The position numbers and the translations under genes are program-made. Below the pieces are notes generated by a model. It ran no database searches. It had not been told where the DNA came from and saw only the letters and a program-made list of their open reading frames with translations. Shown piece by piece: positions 1 to 8,608 of a DNA stretch of 64,000 bases (positions within the stretch are counted from its first letter, which is position 1; each line of letters begins with the position of its first letter). The stretch covers positions 1 to 64,000 of the forward strand of contig JACPVJ010000022.1 of the NCBI GenBank assembly GCA_016191785.1, given 5' to 3'. The stretch is from Myxococcales bacterium. GTDB taxonomy: Bacteria; Myxococcota_A; Polyangia; Polyangiales; Polyangiaceae.

Positions 1-326
1 CCGCCACGGGCACGGCCACGCCGACGTCCACGGCGTCCGCGCCCGCGCCCACGGCGCCGGCGACGGCCAGCGCCCTGCCGGGCCCCGCCCCCGAGCCGAG
101 CGCCGCGCCCGAGGCTCCGGTGGCCGACCTGCCGCCCGAGCCCGCGCCGAAAGTCGACAAGCCCGTGGCGGCGCTCCCGAAACCCGACAAGCCGCCCGAG
201 GGCGCGAAGCCCGATCCGAAGCCCGCCGCGGCCGGCAGCGCGAAACCAAAAACCCCGAAGGGGTGCGACAGCCCCTTCTACGTCGATTCGAACGGCATCA
301 AGCACATCAAGCCGGAGTGCATGTGA
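1..326 (+). CDS. C-terminal end of a probable Ser/Thr protein kinase (5' partial)
   Basis: Only the 3' end is inside the window; the frame is open from base 3. It encodes about 80 residues of Ala/Pro/Lys-rich linker without a domain, then a compact ending, PFYVDSNGIKHIKPEC. An Ala/Pro-rich tail ending in a Cys-containing (F/Y)xVDxxGxKxxKPEC segment is, from family knowledge, common at the end of myxobacterial Ser/Thr kinases. The next gene is a PEGA-type membrane protein whose ATG overlaps this stop (TGATG), the same kinase-then-PEGA order seen at 17758-20087 and 57827-61248. The kinase domain itself is not visible, so the identity is inferred from tail and context. Confidence 0.6.
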   Translation, partial: ATGTATPTSTASAPAPTAPATASALPGPAPEPSAAPEAPVADLPPEPAPKVDKPVAALPKPDKPPEGAKPDPKPAAAGSAKPKTPKGCDSPFYVDSNGIKHIKPECM

Positions 327-1201
327 TGATGAAGCATCCAGGTTCGTTCGGGCTCGCGACCTTGGCCGCGCTCGCCGCGCTGGCCGTGGCTTTGCCGGCA
401 GCGGCGGGCAAAAAGGAGTGCGCGGCGTCTTACGTCGAAGCGCAGAAGCTGAAGGCGCAGAGCTCGTTCAAGAAGGCGCGCGAGCAGCTCTTGGTGTGCG
501 CGAAGGACGAGTGCCTCGAGGCCGTGCGGAAAGACTGCGTGGCGTGGCTCGACGAGGTCAATGCGGCGCTGCCCTCGATCGTGATCGAGGCCATCGGACC
601 CGACGGCAAAGAGACCTTCGACGTGAAGGTCACCGTCGATGGCGAGGTCTTGGCGGAGAAGCTCGACGTGAAGGCGATCGAGGTCGACCCGGGAACCCAC
701 AAGCTGGTCCTCGAGTACGCCGGGGAGCCAACCGTCGAGCAAGAGCTGATCTTGCGACAGGGCCAGAAGAACAAGAGCATAGCGGTCAGCTTTGCCAAGA
801 AGTCGGCGACGAAACCGGCAGCCGTCGAGCCCGAGCCCGACACCGGCGAGCCCACGCCGAAGCCGTCGGGCACTGGGAAGCCTCCGGTGCTGAGCTACGT
901 GCTCGGCGGCGTCGGGCTGGTGGCGCTGGGGGCGACGGCCTACTTCTGGCTGGGCGCCAGCGGCGAAGAGAGCGACCTCGAGAGCTCGAAGTGTGAGCCG
1001 AGCTGCGACTCGAGCGACGTCGACTCGATCAAACAGAAACGCTTGATCGGAGACATAACGCTGGGGGTGGGGGTGGCAGCCATCGGGGCGGCCACCTATC
1101 TCTGGCTCGCGGGCAAGGGGCCACCGAAGAAAGAGGCCGTCGGGCTGAAGGTACAGGTCGCGCCTTCGGGGGGCTTCGTCGGCTACGCGGGTCGCTTCTG
1201 A
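326..1201 (+). CDS. PEGA-like membrane protein paired with the upstream kinase
   Basis: 291 residues from the ATG at 326, which overlaps the upstream stop; GTG 323 and ATG 329 are alternatives. It has a signal peptide (ending near AALAVALPAAAG), a short Cys-containing helical region with TPR-like spacing, and a beta-rich PEGA-like domain around residues 80-150 (KVTVDGEVLAEKLDV, then a PGTHKLVLEYAG-type strand). A Pro-rich linker and two hydrophobic segments near residues 190-212 and 245-265 follow. PEGA domains are extracytoplasmic modules of unknown ligand often found beside Ser/Thr kinases. Coupled translation suggests it works with the kinase as an envelope partner. No catalytic motif is seen. 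Confidence 0.7.
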   Translation: MMKHPGSFGLATLAALAALAVALPAAAGKKECAASYVEAQKLKAQSSFKKAREQLLVCAKDECLEAVRKDCVAWLDEVNAALPSIVIEAIGPDGKETFDVKVTVDGEVLAEKLDVKAIEVDPGTHKLVLEYAGEPTVEQELILRQGQKNKSIAVSFAKKSATKPAAVEPEPDTGEPTPKPSGTGKPPVLSYVLGGVGLVALGATAYFWLGASGEESDLESSKCEPSCDSSDVDSIKQKRLIGDITLGVGVAAIGAATYLWLAGKGPPKKEAVGLKVQVAPSGGFVGYAGRF

Positions 1202-1540
1202 GTGAAGAAGCTGGTCGGGAAGGTGAGCCTCGCGGAGGTGCGGCGCGCGGGCCTGGTGCGCTTGGCTCACCCCCCCTACGACGTGTGCGTGGCGCTGGTG
1301 GGCGGCGAGCCCTGCGCCATCGAGGACTCTTGCAACCACGCGGGCGCCAGCCTGTCGGAGGGCGAGCAATCGGCCGACACGGTGGCCTGCCCGATGCACG
1401 GCTACGTGTTCTCTCTCCGGAGCGGCGAGCTGGTCATGCCTCGGGGGTTGTGCGGCGCTCAGCGCCGCTATCTTGCGCGAATCGACGGCGACGAGATCGT
1501 GGTCGAGGACGACTTCGCGCTGACTGTCTTGCAGAAGTGA
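1202..1540 (+). CDS. Rieske [2Fe-2S] ferredoxin-type protein
   Basis: 112 residues from a GTG directly after the preceding stop. The two Rieske cluster motifs are clear: CNHAG (C-x-H) near residue 44 and CPMHGYVF (C-x2-H) near residue 62, spaced as in small Rieske ferredoxins of the nitrite reductase small subunit/dioxygenase ferredoxin type. There is no signal peptide or membrane anchor, so it should be a cytoplasmic electron carrier. No oxygenase or reductase gene is adjacent, so its partner is unknown. The tight junction with the PEGA gene suggests co-transcription. Confidence 0.88.
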   Translation: MKKLVGKVSLAEVRRAGLVRLAHPPYDVCVALVGGEPCAIEDSCNHAGASLSEGEQSADTVACPMHGYVFSLRSGELVMPRGLCGAQRRYLARIDGDEIVVEDDFALTVLQK

Positions 1541-1568
1541 CCGAACGCGGCCAGGCTTGTGCCCGCCG

Positions 1569-3479
1569 ATGACGCTGCGATCTTGGACACTGGGCTTGGG
1601 GCTGGCGCTGATTTCGGGCATGGCGGCGGCGACGCCCATTCCCCGCTACGAAGACCTGCTGGGCAAGCCGCCAAAGCCGGCGCTCCCGAAGCCGCTGTCC
1701 GCGCCGCCCTGGGTCAGCACCAAGGTGCTCGCCATCGACACCCAGCTGGACGTGACGCCCGAGACGGGCGTGCTCACGGGGCAGGTGGCCCTGAAGATCG
1801 AGGCGGTCGCCACGGTGACTCAGGTCTCGCTGCTGATCGATGGCGGGCTGAAGCCCGCGCAAGCGACTGCGCCCGGAAAGACCGTGAACGTCTCGAGTCA
1901 GGCGTACCAGGGGTACACGCTGGTGACGCTCGACGTGAGCCCCCCGCTCGCGGTCGGCGAGAGCGTCAGCGTGACCGTCGGGTACTCGGGCACCCTCGAG
2001 TGCAAGACGGAGGGGTGCCACGCGGGCAAGCCGCTGGCGTTTCTGTCGGAGAATGGCGCCATCCCTGGCGTGTACGACCAGGACAACCTCGGTGGCTACA
2101 ACGCTTGGGGCGCGAGCCGTGCGCTCACCGTTTCGGTGCCCGAGGGGACGGACGTGGTCGCCAGCGGCGATCGCGTGGCGAAGAGCACTGCCGCCGGCAA
2201 GACCACCACCCAGTGGGTGATCCCCGGCTACCACAGCTACGGCGGCAACGTCGTGATGATGGGACAGCTGGCCTCGAAGCCGGTCGGCGGGGTGAGCCTT
2301 CCGACCGAGGTGTTCACCACCAGCGCCGGGCCGAGCTACGCCGGCGAAATGGCCGGGTGGATGCAGCAGATCGTCCCGTTCCTGGACGACCAGGCCGGGC
2401 AGAAGCTGCCCTATCCCGAGCTCAAGGTGTTCAAGCTGCCGCTCGGCTGGCTGAACATCTTCCGCGGCACGGCCGGGCACGGGCTCACGCTGCTCAGCGA
2501 AGACTACGCCACGGGCAACGTCCACTACTTCGAAGAAACGCTGGCCCACGAGAACGCCCACCAGTGGTGGGGCGTGCTCGTCTCGCCGACGGACATCCAG
2601 ACCACCCGCTGGCTGGTCGAGGGCCTGGCGACGTTCAGCCAGATCGACTACGCGGCGAAGGTCCAGAACCCGAAGGTGTCGCGAGACGAGTACCTGGCGC
2701 GGCGCTACCGCGAGCACTGGCTCTTGGTGAAGTACCGGGGCGATCCCACCCTGCCGCTGGTGGTCGGAAGCTCGTCCGCGATCCCGACCGACAGCGTCCA
2801 GAACACGCTCTGGGCCTACATCCGTTCGTCGGCGCTGCTCGAGTACCTGCGGGTCGTGATCGGCGACGCGAAGTTCGCGACGTTGCTCCGGGGCTGGGCC
2901 AAGGCCTGCTCCCAGAAACTGTGCGACACCGCCGATTTCCTGACGCTGCTCGAGCAAGAGAGCGGCGAGGAGTTCGACGCCGTGTTCGCGCAGTGGGTCT
3001 GGGCCGGCGCGGCTGTCGAGCCCAGCATCGGCTTCACCCAAGCCGGGGGCCAGCTCCGCATCACCGCCGCGGGGGTTGGGAGCGCCACGCTGCCGCTCGA
3101 GCTCTGGATCACGCTCGCCGACGGCACGCTGAAGAAGCAGCGGGTCCGATTCGAGGGCTCGAAGCCCGTCGAGATCGACGAGCCGGCGGCGGTGCGCAGC
3201 GTGCGGCCGAACCCCCGACAAGAGGGCATGATCTGGAGCCGATCGGTGGTGCCTTCGGACGTCGATTTCGACGCCGAGGTCGACGGGCTCGACGTCATCC
3301 ACTGCGCGCGCCTCCGTGGAAAGAGCGCTGACCCGTCACAGCCCGAAGGTGAGGGGATCTGGTCCAGTGACCTCGACTTCGACCCTCGGTGCGACGCCGA
3401 CCACGACGGGACCATCACCGACACGGATCTGGCCACCCAAGCCCAGGCCTTTGGCACCCTGACTGGAGGCGCGAAGTGA
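1569..3479 (+). CDS. Secreted M1-like (gluzincin) metallopeptidase with C-terminal dockerin
   Basis: 636 residues from ATG 1569; TTG 1557 would add four residues. A signal peptide (LGLALISGMAAA) is followed by an M1 beta domain and the zinc site HENAHQWWG, with H327 and H331. The third ligand candidate is E351 in WLVEGLATF. The usual GAMEN-type substrate motif is not recognisable. After about residue 560 come two calcium-loop repeats, DVDFDAEVDGLDVI (from 564) and DADHDGTITDTDL (from 609), both with Asp at loop positions 1, 3, 5 and 12 as in type I dockerins. The next gene encodes a cohesin lipoprotein and overlaps this stop by GTGA. The enzyme is therefore probably tethered to the cell surface non-covalently. 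Peptide specificity cannot be read from the sequence. Confidence 0.85.
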   Translation: MTLRSWTLGLGLALISGMAAATPIPRYEDLLGKPPKPALPKPLSAPPWVSTKVLAIDTQLDVTPETGVLTGQVALKIEAVATVTQVSLLIDGGLKPAQATAPGKTVNVSSQAYQGYTLVTLDVSPPLAVGESVSVTVGYSGTLECKTEGCHAGKPLAFLSENGAIPGVYDQDNLGGYNAWGASRALTVSVPEGTDVVASGDRVAKSTAAGKTTTQWVIPGYHSYGGNVVMMGQLASKPVGGVSLPTEVFTTSAGPSYAGEMAGWMQQIVPFLDDQAGQKLPYPELKVFKLPLGWLNIFRGTAGHGLTLLSEDYATGNVHYFEETLAHENAHQWWGVLVSPTDIQTTRWLVEGLATFSQIDYAAKVQNPKVSRDEYLARRYREHWLLVKYRGDPTLPLVVGSSSAIPTDSVQNTLWAYIRSSALLEYLRVVIGDAKFATLLRGWAKACSQKLCDTADFLTLLEQESGEEFDAVFAQWVWAGAAVEPSIGFTQAGGQLRITAAGVGSATLPLELWITLADGTLKKQRVRFEGSKPVEIDEPAAVRSVRPNPRQEGMIWSRSVVPSDVDFDAEVDGLDVIHCARLRGKSADPSQPEGEGIWSSDLDFDPRCDADHDGTITDTDLATQAQAFGTLTGGAK

Positions 3480-4009
3480 CCCGCTGGCCGTTCCTGCTGC
3501 TGCCTCTTGCCGTCGCCGGCTGCTCGTCCGACGACGACGGCGGAAGCTCGAAGCCGAAGCCCGAGCCGACCCTGGCGTTCGAGGCCGATCCCAAGCCGCC
3601 CGGAGTGGCGCTGACCTTGCGCCAGAAGGAGCTCACCCAAGATCGGCTGGTGCTCGAGTTGGTCGGCAGCGCGGTTCAAGATCTGTATGGCGTGGCTTTC
3701 CGCTTGTCGTACGACAGCGCGGCCTTGTCGTTCACCAAGCTCGACGCGGGGCCGGCGTGGGGCGGCACCCCGGTCATCGCGCTCGGCGCCGTGAAGACGC
3801 CCGGCCTCCTCGTGGGGGCGGTCAGCGCGAAGGGCAAGCAGAGCGGGGTCGACGGCAACGAGGTCGTGCTCGGCGTCGTGACCTTCGTGCTGAACCAGCA
3901 GAAACCCACCGCGATCGACTTCGTCGTGCAGCGGAGCGCGTTCGTCGACGTGACGGGCAAGGCGGTCACCGGCGTCGCGTTCGCGGGCGGCGACCTAGTC
4001 CTGAGGTGA
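3476..4009 (+). CDS. Cohesin-domain lipoprotein, probable anchor for the dockerin peptidase
   Basis: 177 residues from GTG 3476, which overlaps the peptidase stop by four bases (GTGA). The signal peptide ends in a lipobox, LAVAGC, with Cys16 followed by S-S-D-D-D. A short Ser/Lys/Pro stalk leads into one domain that follows the cohesin pattern: a strand LVLELVGSA, the signature GVAFRLSYDSAALSF, a GLLVGAVSAKG strand, GVVTFVL, and a final segment GVAFAGGDLVLR. Cohesins bind dockerins in a calcium-dependent way. With the dockerin on the neighbouring product this reads as a two-gene anchor-plus-enzyme unit. The 3' end overlaps the convergent cyclase gene by 15 bases. Confidence 0.82.
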   Translation: MTRWPFLLLPLAVAGCSSDDDGGSSKPKPEPTLAFEADPKPPGVALTLRQKELTQDRLVLELVGSAVQDLYGVAFRLSYDSAALSFTKLDAGPAWGGTPVIALGAVKTPGLLVGAVSAKGKQSGVDGNEVVLGVVTFVLNQQKPTAIDFVVQRSAFVDVTGKAVTGVAFAGGDLVLR

Positions 4010-7000
4010 GACCAGCTCGGGGAGCGGTAGGGTCACCCCCAGACGTCTGAAGCTGCTCGCGAGCGCCTCGACCCGAGCAGCGAGCTCGGCGCTTCGGTCG
4101 CCGCGTGCGACCGCGGCCCAGGCCAAACCGCGCTCGGCGACCACCCGACACAGCTCGAGCGGGCCCTCGCTTGCGACCTGGGCCAACGCCTGGGCGTGGG
4201 CCTCGATCAGCTCCGGGTCGTGCCGCAGGAGGCCGAGCTCGATCGCCCACCTCCGGAAGAAGAAGTGGTTGTAAAACTGCGCGTCGCCGGCCAGCACCGC
4301 CTCGCCCTCGGTCAGGTGACGCTCTTGCGTGGGCCGGTCGGGACTCAGGAATGCTCCGAGTGCCAATAGCCAGGGGCCGACGTACCCGAGGCCGGTCTGC
4401 CGGGCGATTTCCAGCGCCGCGGCGACGATGGATCGAGCTTCATCGCGCTCCCCGAGCCCCACGTGCACCTCGGCCAGCACACCCAGGAACTCGGCTTCGA
4501 AGCGCCGGGCGTGGAGTGCCCTGGACATCGCGAGCGCTTGCTCCGCGGGCTCTCGTGCTCGGCTGGCGTCCCCGCAAAGCACCCACACCACCGAAATCAG
4601 GTGTCGGGCGAACATCTCGCTGTGACGATCGCCCAGGCGCACGGCGGCCTCAAGGCCCAGCCCGGCAGAGTCGAGCGCGCCGTGCATCCGGCCCTCGAAG
4701 ATGTCGCCGAAGCAGAGCATCAGTCGATTGGGTAGAGCGATCCGGTCGAAGCCGTGCGCGTCGCAGAGCTCGACCGACTCGCGGAAGCGCTGTGTCGCCG
4801 CGCTGATGTTGCCCAGAGCGTACTGTGCGTCGGCGATTCCACTCGCGGCTCGCGCCTGCCAGAGGGGGCTCGCCGCTCGCTCGGCCTGGGCCAGCGCAGT
4901 CAGGTGCTCGGCCAGGCACGCCTCTCGCCGAGACAGCGCGAACAGGAAACTGCCGCGATAGTAGTGGATTTGCGCCAGCTCGAGCGGCAGGTCGTGAGCA
5001 ATCGCGATCGCTTCCGCCGAGGCGAGCGCCGCCAGCCCGCGGTCGTGCTCGGACAAGCGGCGGAAGGCGGCGGCGAGGCCGATCGAGGCACGACAGCGCT
5101 CGAGGTCGCCGCCGGCCGCCTGCTCGGCGATCGCGTACATGCTCTCGGCCCGGCGTGCGTCCCCGACCTCGAGCGCCAGGTCGCCGAAGAACACCGCAAT
5201 GGAAAAGCGATCGTGGGCAGCACGGGCCAGCCCGAGCGCTCGTTCCAGCAGGCCGAACGCGCGCTCGAACTGGAACGCGGTTGCCTCTTCCTGGGCGGCG
5301 GCAAGGTAAGCCCGCGCCGCGCGCTCGTCGTCCGCTCGCTCGAGGTGCTCGGCGTGAGCCCGCGCGTCGTTTCCGCGGAAAAAGTCCGCGGCCTTGGTGT
5401 GGAAACCGCGGCGGCGCGCGCGGGTGAGCGAAGAGTAGACTCCTTCGCGGATGAGCGCGTGCTGGAAGCACAGGTCATCTCCATCCCGTCTCAAGAGCTC
5501 GTGCGTCACGAGCGCCGTCGGCGCGTAGGCCGGGTCGCCCACAACGGCTCGGAGTGACGCGAGCGCAACGCGGTGTCCCAGGACCGACGCGGCCATCAAG
5601 GCCATTCGGTCCGCCTCGGGCAGCCGATCGGCGCGAGCCATGACCAGACTCTGCAGGGTGGCGGGGAGCTTCTCGCTGTCGGCCTGTCGAACGTTCTCGA
5701 GCAGCTGAAGCAAGAACAGCGGGTTCCCGCCGGCGCGCTCGATGCAGCGCCGTTCGGCTTCAGCGTGACCGCCGTAGGTCGCAGATGCCAGCGCGAGCGC
5801 GTCCGCTTCGCTCAACGGGCCCAGGTCGATGGGCGACACCGGCGTCGGGGCAACGACAGCGGCGAGATCCGGGCCGAGCGGGTCTCCGTCGAGGCGCGTC
5901 GTCAGTACCACGACAGCCGGTGCGAAGGCTGCGGCGCGCGCCAGCTCGAGCAACGACGCGAGCGTCGCCGCGTCGGTCCAGTGTACGTCGTCGACCAAGA
6001 CGAGGGTGGGACGCCTGCGCGCGGCCTGCTCGAGCAAGCCACGAAACGCGGCCCGCCGCCCCGTCGTGCGCGCGGAGTGATCCATCTGTTCGAGCAGCTT
6101 CGCGCCGTCAGCCGTCGGGGCCAGCCCGATCAAGTCCCGGAGCATCGGGTCGAGATCGCCGTCGACCGGTGCCAAACCCCGGGCGAGCCTTCGGATCGGA
6201 TCGCGCTCGGCGGCGACCCCGAAGTCGAGCGCCATCGCCCGGTGGATCGAGAAGCCTCGCGCTTCGGCCAGCACCTCGAGCTCCGAGCAGAGGCGCGACT
6301 TCCCGATCCCCGGCTCACCCCGCACGACCACCAGAGCGCCGGCGCGCCGAGCGAGCACGCTCTCGAGCAGCGCGGCGAGCGAGGCCACCTCCGCACGCCG
6401 TCCGATCAACCGTGGACCGTCGGCGGGGGCGCCGGCCTCGAGCCCGGTCAGCCGCCAGGCTCTCACCGGTTCCGAGAGGCCCTTCAGCTCGAGGTCGCCG
6501 ACGGGCTCGAAGCGCGCCACGTGCCGGGTGGCTCGGTACACCGCGTCGCTGACCAAGGTCTCGCGCGCGCAGGCCTTGTCTTGCAGGCGCGCGGCCAGGT
6601 TCGCGGCGTCCCCCACCACCGTATAGGCCTGGTGGTGACGGCTGCCGAGCCCACTGGCCACGACCTCGCCGCTCGCGATGCCGATGTGGACGGTCACCTC
6701 GAAACCGACCTCGGCCGACAGGGCGTCGGCGCGCGCATGAATCTCGAGCGCCGCGCGCACGGCCCGCTCCGGGTCGTTGCCGTGGGCGACCGGCGCGCCG
6801 AATAACGCCATCACGTTGTCGCCGATGTGCTTGTCGATCGTCCCGCCGAGATCGGCGACGGCCCCGTCGGCTTTGGCGAAGAACCCCTCGAGCAGGTGGT
6901 GGACGTCTTCGGGGTCGAGGGTGCTCGAGAGCCGGGTGTAGCCGCTGAGATCGGCGAACAACACGGTGACGGGGCGGCGCTCGCCGGCCGTCGAGCGCTT

Positions 7001-7153
7001 TTCCGAGAGCGCGAGGCCGCACCCGCCGCAGTAGCTCTCGCCGGGGTGATTCACGAAGCCGCACGCGTCGCAGGCGCCGGCGAGCGCACCCCCGCACTCA
7101 CGGCAAAACCGCCTTCCCTCACGGTTGTCGGCGCGACAAATCGGGCAGTCCAT
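3995..7153 (-). CDS. Double zinc ribbon, class III adenylate/guanylate cyclase and AAA-type ATPase regulator
   Basis: 1052 residues. Four CxxC pairs (C3/C6, C17/C20, C28/C31, C42/C45) form a double zinc ribbon. A class III cyclase domain follows with the metal Asp in FADLSGYT, the second in HIGDNVMALF (preceded by Lys) and VVGDAANLAARL carrying the transition-state Asn/Arg, so the domain looks catalytically complete. A P-loop, GEPGIGKSR, near residue 275 and a Walker B-like LVLVDDVHW near 400 mark an NTPase module; the rest is TPR-like helical repeats. This fusion is common in signalling proteins of unknown input. It is the last gene of a minus-strand group (10201 to 3995), with a TAAGAT box 11 bases before the ATG that could give it its own transcript. 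Confidence 0.9.
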   Translation of the reverse strand: MDCPICRADNREGRRFCRECGGALAGACDACGFVNHPGESYCGGCGLALSEKRSTAGERRPVTVLFADLSGYTRLSSTLDPEDVHHLLEGFFAKADGAVADLGGTIDKHIGDNVMALFGAPVAHGNDPERAVRAALEIHARADALSAEVGFEVTVHIGIASGEVVASGLGSRHHQAYTVVGDAANLAARLQDKACARETLVSDAVYRATRHVARFEPVGDLELKGLSEPVRAWRLTGLEAGAPADGPRLIGRRAEVASLAALLESVLARRAGALVVVRGEPGIGKSRLCSELEVLAEARGFSIHRAMALDFGVAAERDPIRRLARGLAPVDGDLDPMLRDLIGLAPTADGAKLLEQMDHSARTTGRRAAFRGLLEQAARRRPTLVLVDDVHWTDAATLASLLELARAAAFAPAVVVLTTRLDGDPLGPDLAAVVAPTPVSPIDLGPLSEADALALASATYGGHAEAERRCIERAGGNPLFLLQLLENVRQADSEKLPATLQSLVMARADRLPEADRMALMAASVLGHRVALASLRAVVGDPAYAPTALVTHELLRRDGDDLCFQHALIREGVYSSLTRARRRGFHTKAADFFRGNDARAHAEHLERADDERAARAYLAAAQEEATAFQFERAFGLLERALGLARAAHDRFSIAVFFGDLALEVGDARRAESMYAIAEQAAGGDLERCRASIGLAAAFRRLSEHDRGLAALASAEAIAIAHDLPLELAQIHYYRGSFLFALSRREACLAEHLTALAQAERAASPLWQARAASGIADAQYALGNISAATQRFRESVELCDAHGFDRIALPNRLMLCFGDIFEGRMHGALDSAGLGLEAAVRLGDRHSEMFARHLISVVWVLCGDASRAREPAEQALAMSRALHARRFEAEFLGVLAEVHVGLGERDEARSIVAAALEIARQTGLGYVGPWLLALGAFLSPDRPTQERHLTEGEAVLAGDAQFYNHFFFRRWAIELGLLRHDPELIEAHAQALAQVASEGPLELCRVVAERGLAWAAVARGDRSAELAARVEALASSFRRLGVTLPLPELVSPQD

Positions 7154-7164
7154 CCCTCGCGACC

Positions 7165-7170
7165 ATCTTA
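7165..7170 (-). promoter_or_regulatory. TAAGAT -10-like box for the cyclase gene
   Basis: Read on the minus strand, TAAGAT ends 11 bases before the ATG at 7153, just inside the short space after the epimerase stop. It fits the TANNNT pattern recurring near starts in this window. No -35 match is obvious. Confidence 0.35.
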
Positions 7171-7174
7171 CCCG

Positions 7175-8116
7175 CTAAGAGCTCGCGGCCGCGCGGCTCT
7201 TTCTGAGGCCCGTGATCAGGTCTCGTAGGCGCGCGTCGTTGGTCGTGACCTCGTCGAACCCCAGCCGGCGACGCACGAGCTCGGTTCCCAGCACCAGGTC
7301 GTTGGGCATGCGGCCCAGAAACCCCAGGTCCGGAGGGAGGTCACCCGGCTCGTCGCGCCACTCGATGCGGGTCCCCATCGCGTCGGCGATGGCGTCCGCG
7401 CGCTCGCGCATCGTGGGCGTCGCACGCTCTGCGACGTTCATCGCCGCGAAGCCCGTGCGCCAGCGCTCGGCGCCGAGCACGATGGCGTGGGCGACGTCCT
7501 CGACGTGGGCGTGACTCTGGCGGAACACGCCGCCGCCCTGCAGCGGCAGCTCGCGCTGACCTGCATCCAAGCGGTCGACGACCCCGCCGAAGCGGCGACG
7601 GTGATCCCCGCTGCCGTAGACCGCCGGGAGCCGCAGCACGAGCGCGGCGACACCGGCTTGCTCGAGCTCGTGCTCCACGTCCTTCTTGTCGTAGTCCGCC
7701 GGGTGATCGCCGGCCATGCCGCGGAAGGGATGGGGAACGGTGAGCGGCGACGACTCGACGACCAGGGCCTCGACCTCGGGTGCGGGATGACCGTTCAGTC
7801 GTCCGAACTGGGCGTAGACGTCGGCGCTCGAGAGCACGACCGCCGGCACGCCCAAGAGCCGCAGCGCCAGCACCGTCACCTGGGCGTCGGCTCGGGTCAT
7901 GGCGCGCGTGTCGATCACCGCGTCCGGGGCCGCGCGCGCCAGCGCCGCGCAGAGTGCCGAGGGGTCCTGCCGATCGACCCGCACGTCGACGGCGCCCTTC
8001 ACGTCGCAGGCGTGCTGCCCGCGATGCAGCACGCTGACCCGGTGCCCGGCAGCGAGGGCGCGCCGGGCCGCGGCCCGGCCGATGAAACGAGTTCCACCGA
8101 TGAACGCGAGGTGCAC
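7175..8116 (-). CDS. NAD-dependent epimerase/dehydratase (extended SDR)
   Basis: 313 residues from GTG 8116. The N-terminal Rossmann motif GGTRFIG at residues 8-14 and a following SVLHRG segment show dinucleotide binding; VVLSSADVYAQFG is the usual SSxxVY strand of extended SDRs. A canonical YxxxK is not evident; the local sequence is ADYDKKDVE, as in the GGTRFIG subgroup where Tyr-Asp-Lys is common. The substrate is probably a nucleotide sugar or related compound but cannot be named. It lies 15 bases after a membrane protein gene and 21 bases before the cyclase gene, with no sugar-pathway neighbours. Confidence 0.82.
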   Translation of the reverse strand: MHLAFIGGTRFIGRAAARRALAAGHRVSVLHRGQHACDVKGAVDVRVDRQDPSALCAALARAAPDAVIDTRAMTRADAQVTVLALRLLGVPAVVLSSADVYAQFGRLNGHPAPEVEALVVESSPLTVPHPFRGMAGDHPADYDKKDVEHELEQAGVAALVLRLPAVYGSGDHRRRFGGVVDRLDAGQRELPLQGGGVFRQSHAHVEDVAHAIVLGAERWRTGFAAMNVAERATPTMRERADAIADAMGTRIEWRDEPGDLPPDLGFLGRMPNDLVLGTELVRRRLGFDEVTTNDARLRDLITGLRKSRAAASS

Positions 8117-8123
8117 GGCGAGC

Positions 8124-8129
8124 AGACTA
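8124..8129 (-). promoter_or_regulatory. TAGTCT -10-like box before the epimerase gene
   Basis: On the minus strand, TAGTCT ends 7 bases before GTG 8116. The spacing would place transcription start at or next to the start codon, so the transcript may be leaderless. It sits in the short space after the upstream stop. Confidence 0.35.
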
Positions 8130-8131
8130 CG

Positions 8132-8605
8132 TCAAGTGAACGCAGACTTCACTTCGGGCTTCATCAGCACGATCAGCGCCCAGATGCCGAACGGCATCAT
8201 CAGCATGCAACACACGTAAGTGGTGCAGGGGATGACGGCGACGACCGCGCTGGTCATCGCGAGACCGTAGTTCTTCATCGCCTTCATGCGCAGCGCGCCG
8301 GCGAAGCAGAGCCCGGACATCAAGGCCCAGAACAGATACATCAGCGAGGCCACGCCCATGCCGGCGGCCGAGCCGACGTCGCCCGTGCCCATGAACGACA
8401 TGCCACCGGCGAAGACCACCATCACCGTCGCAAACAGGTAGAACAGGCACGCGCAGCCCGACGCGATCATCAGCGCGATGGCGGGCCCTGCCACCTGGCT
8501 CTTGGCGAGGGCGTGGGTGTCTTGCACCGCGCCGCCCGGCACCGGCGGCAAGAAGCCACCCGGCGGGCCAGGCGGCTGAAAGGCACCAGGGTGATGGGGC
8601 TGCAT
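8132..8605 (-). CDS. Small membrane protein, four predicted TM segments
   Basis: 157 residues. A Pro/Gly-rich cytoplasmic start (QPPGPPGGFLPPVPGG) is followed by four hydrophobic segments around residues 40-65, 80-100, 112-130 and 130-150. No catalytic or transport motif is seen. The layout, a Pro-rich N-terminus before a four-helix membrane module, is common in uncharacterised proteins of Myxococcota and Planctomycetes. Its ATG is 3 bases after the stop of the lipoprotein gene 8609-10201, so the two are probably co-translated. Function unknown. Confidence 0.75.
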   Translation of the reverse strand: MQPHHPGAFQPPGPPGGFLPPVPGGAVQDTHALAKSQVAGPAIALMIASGCACLFYLFATVMVVFAGGMSFMGTGDVGSAAGMGVASLMYLFWALMSGLCFAGALRMKAMKNYGLAMTSAVVAVIPCTTYVCCMLMMPFGIWALIVLMKPEVKSAFT

Positions 8606-8608
8606 CGC

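Noticed and set aside
1434-3302. A 622-residue minus-strand frame over the M1-like peptidase
   Set aside because: No domain or plausible start; the plus-strand frame has the HExxH site and dockerin loops.
1569-4009. A cellulosome
   Set aside because: Only one cohesin and one dockerin are seen, the cargo is a peptidase, and no glycoside hydrolase or cellulose-binding module is nearby.
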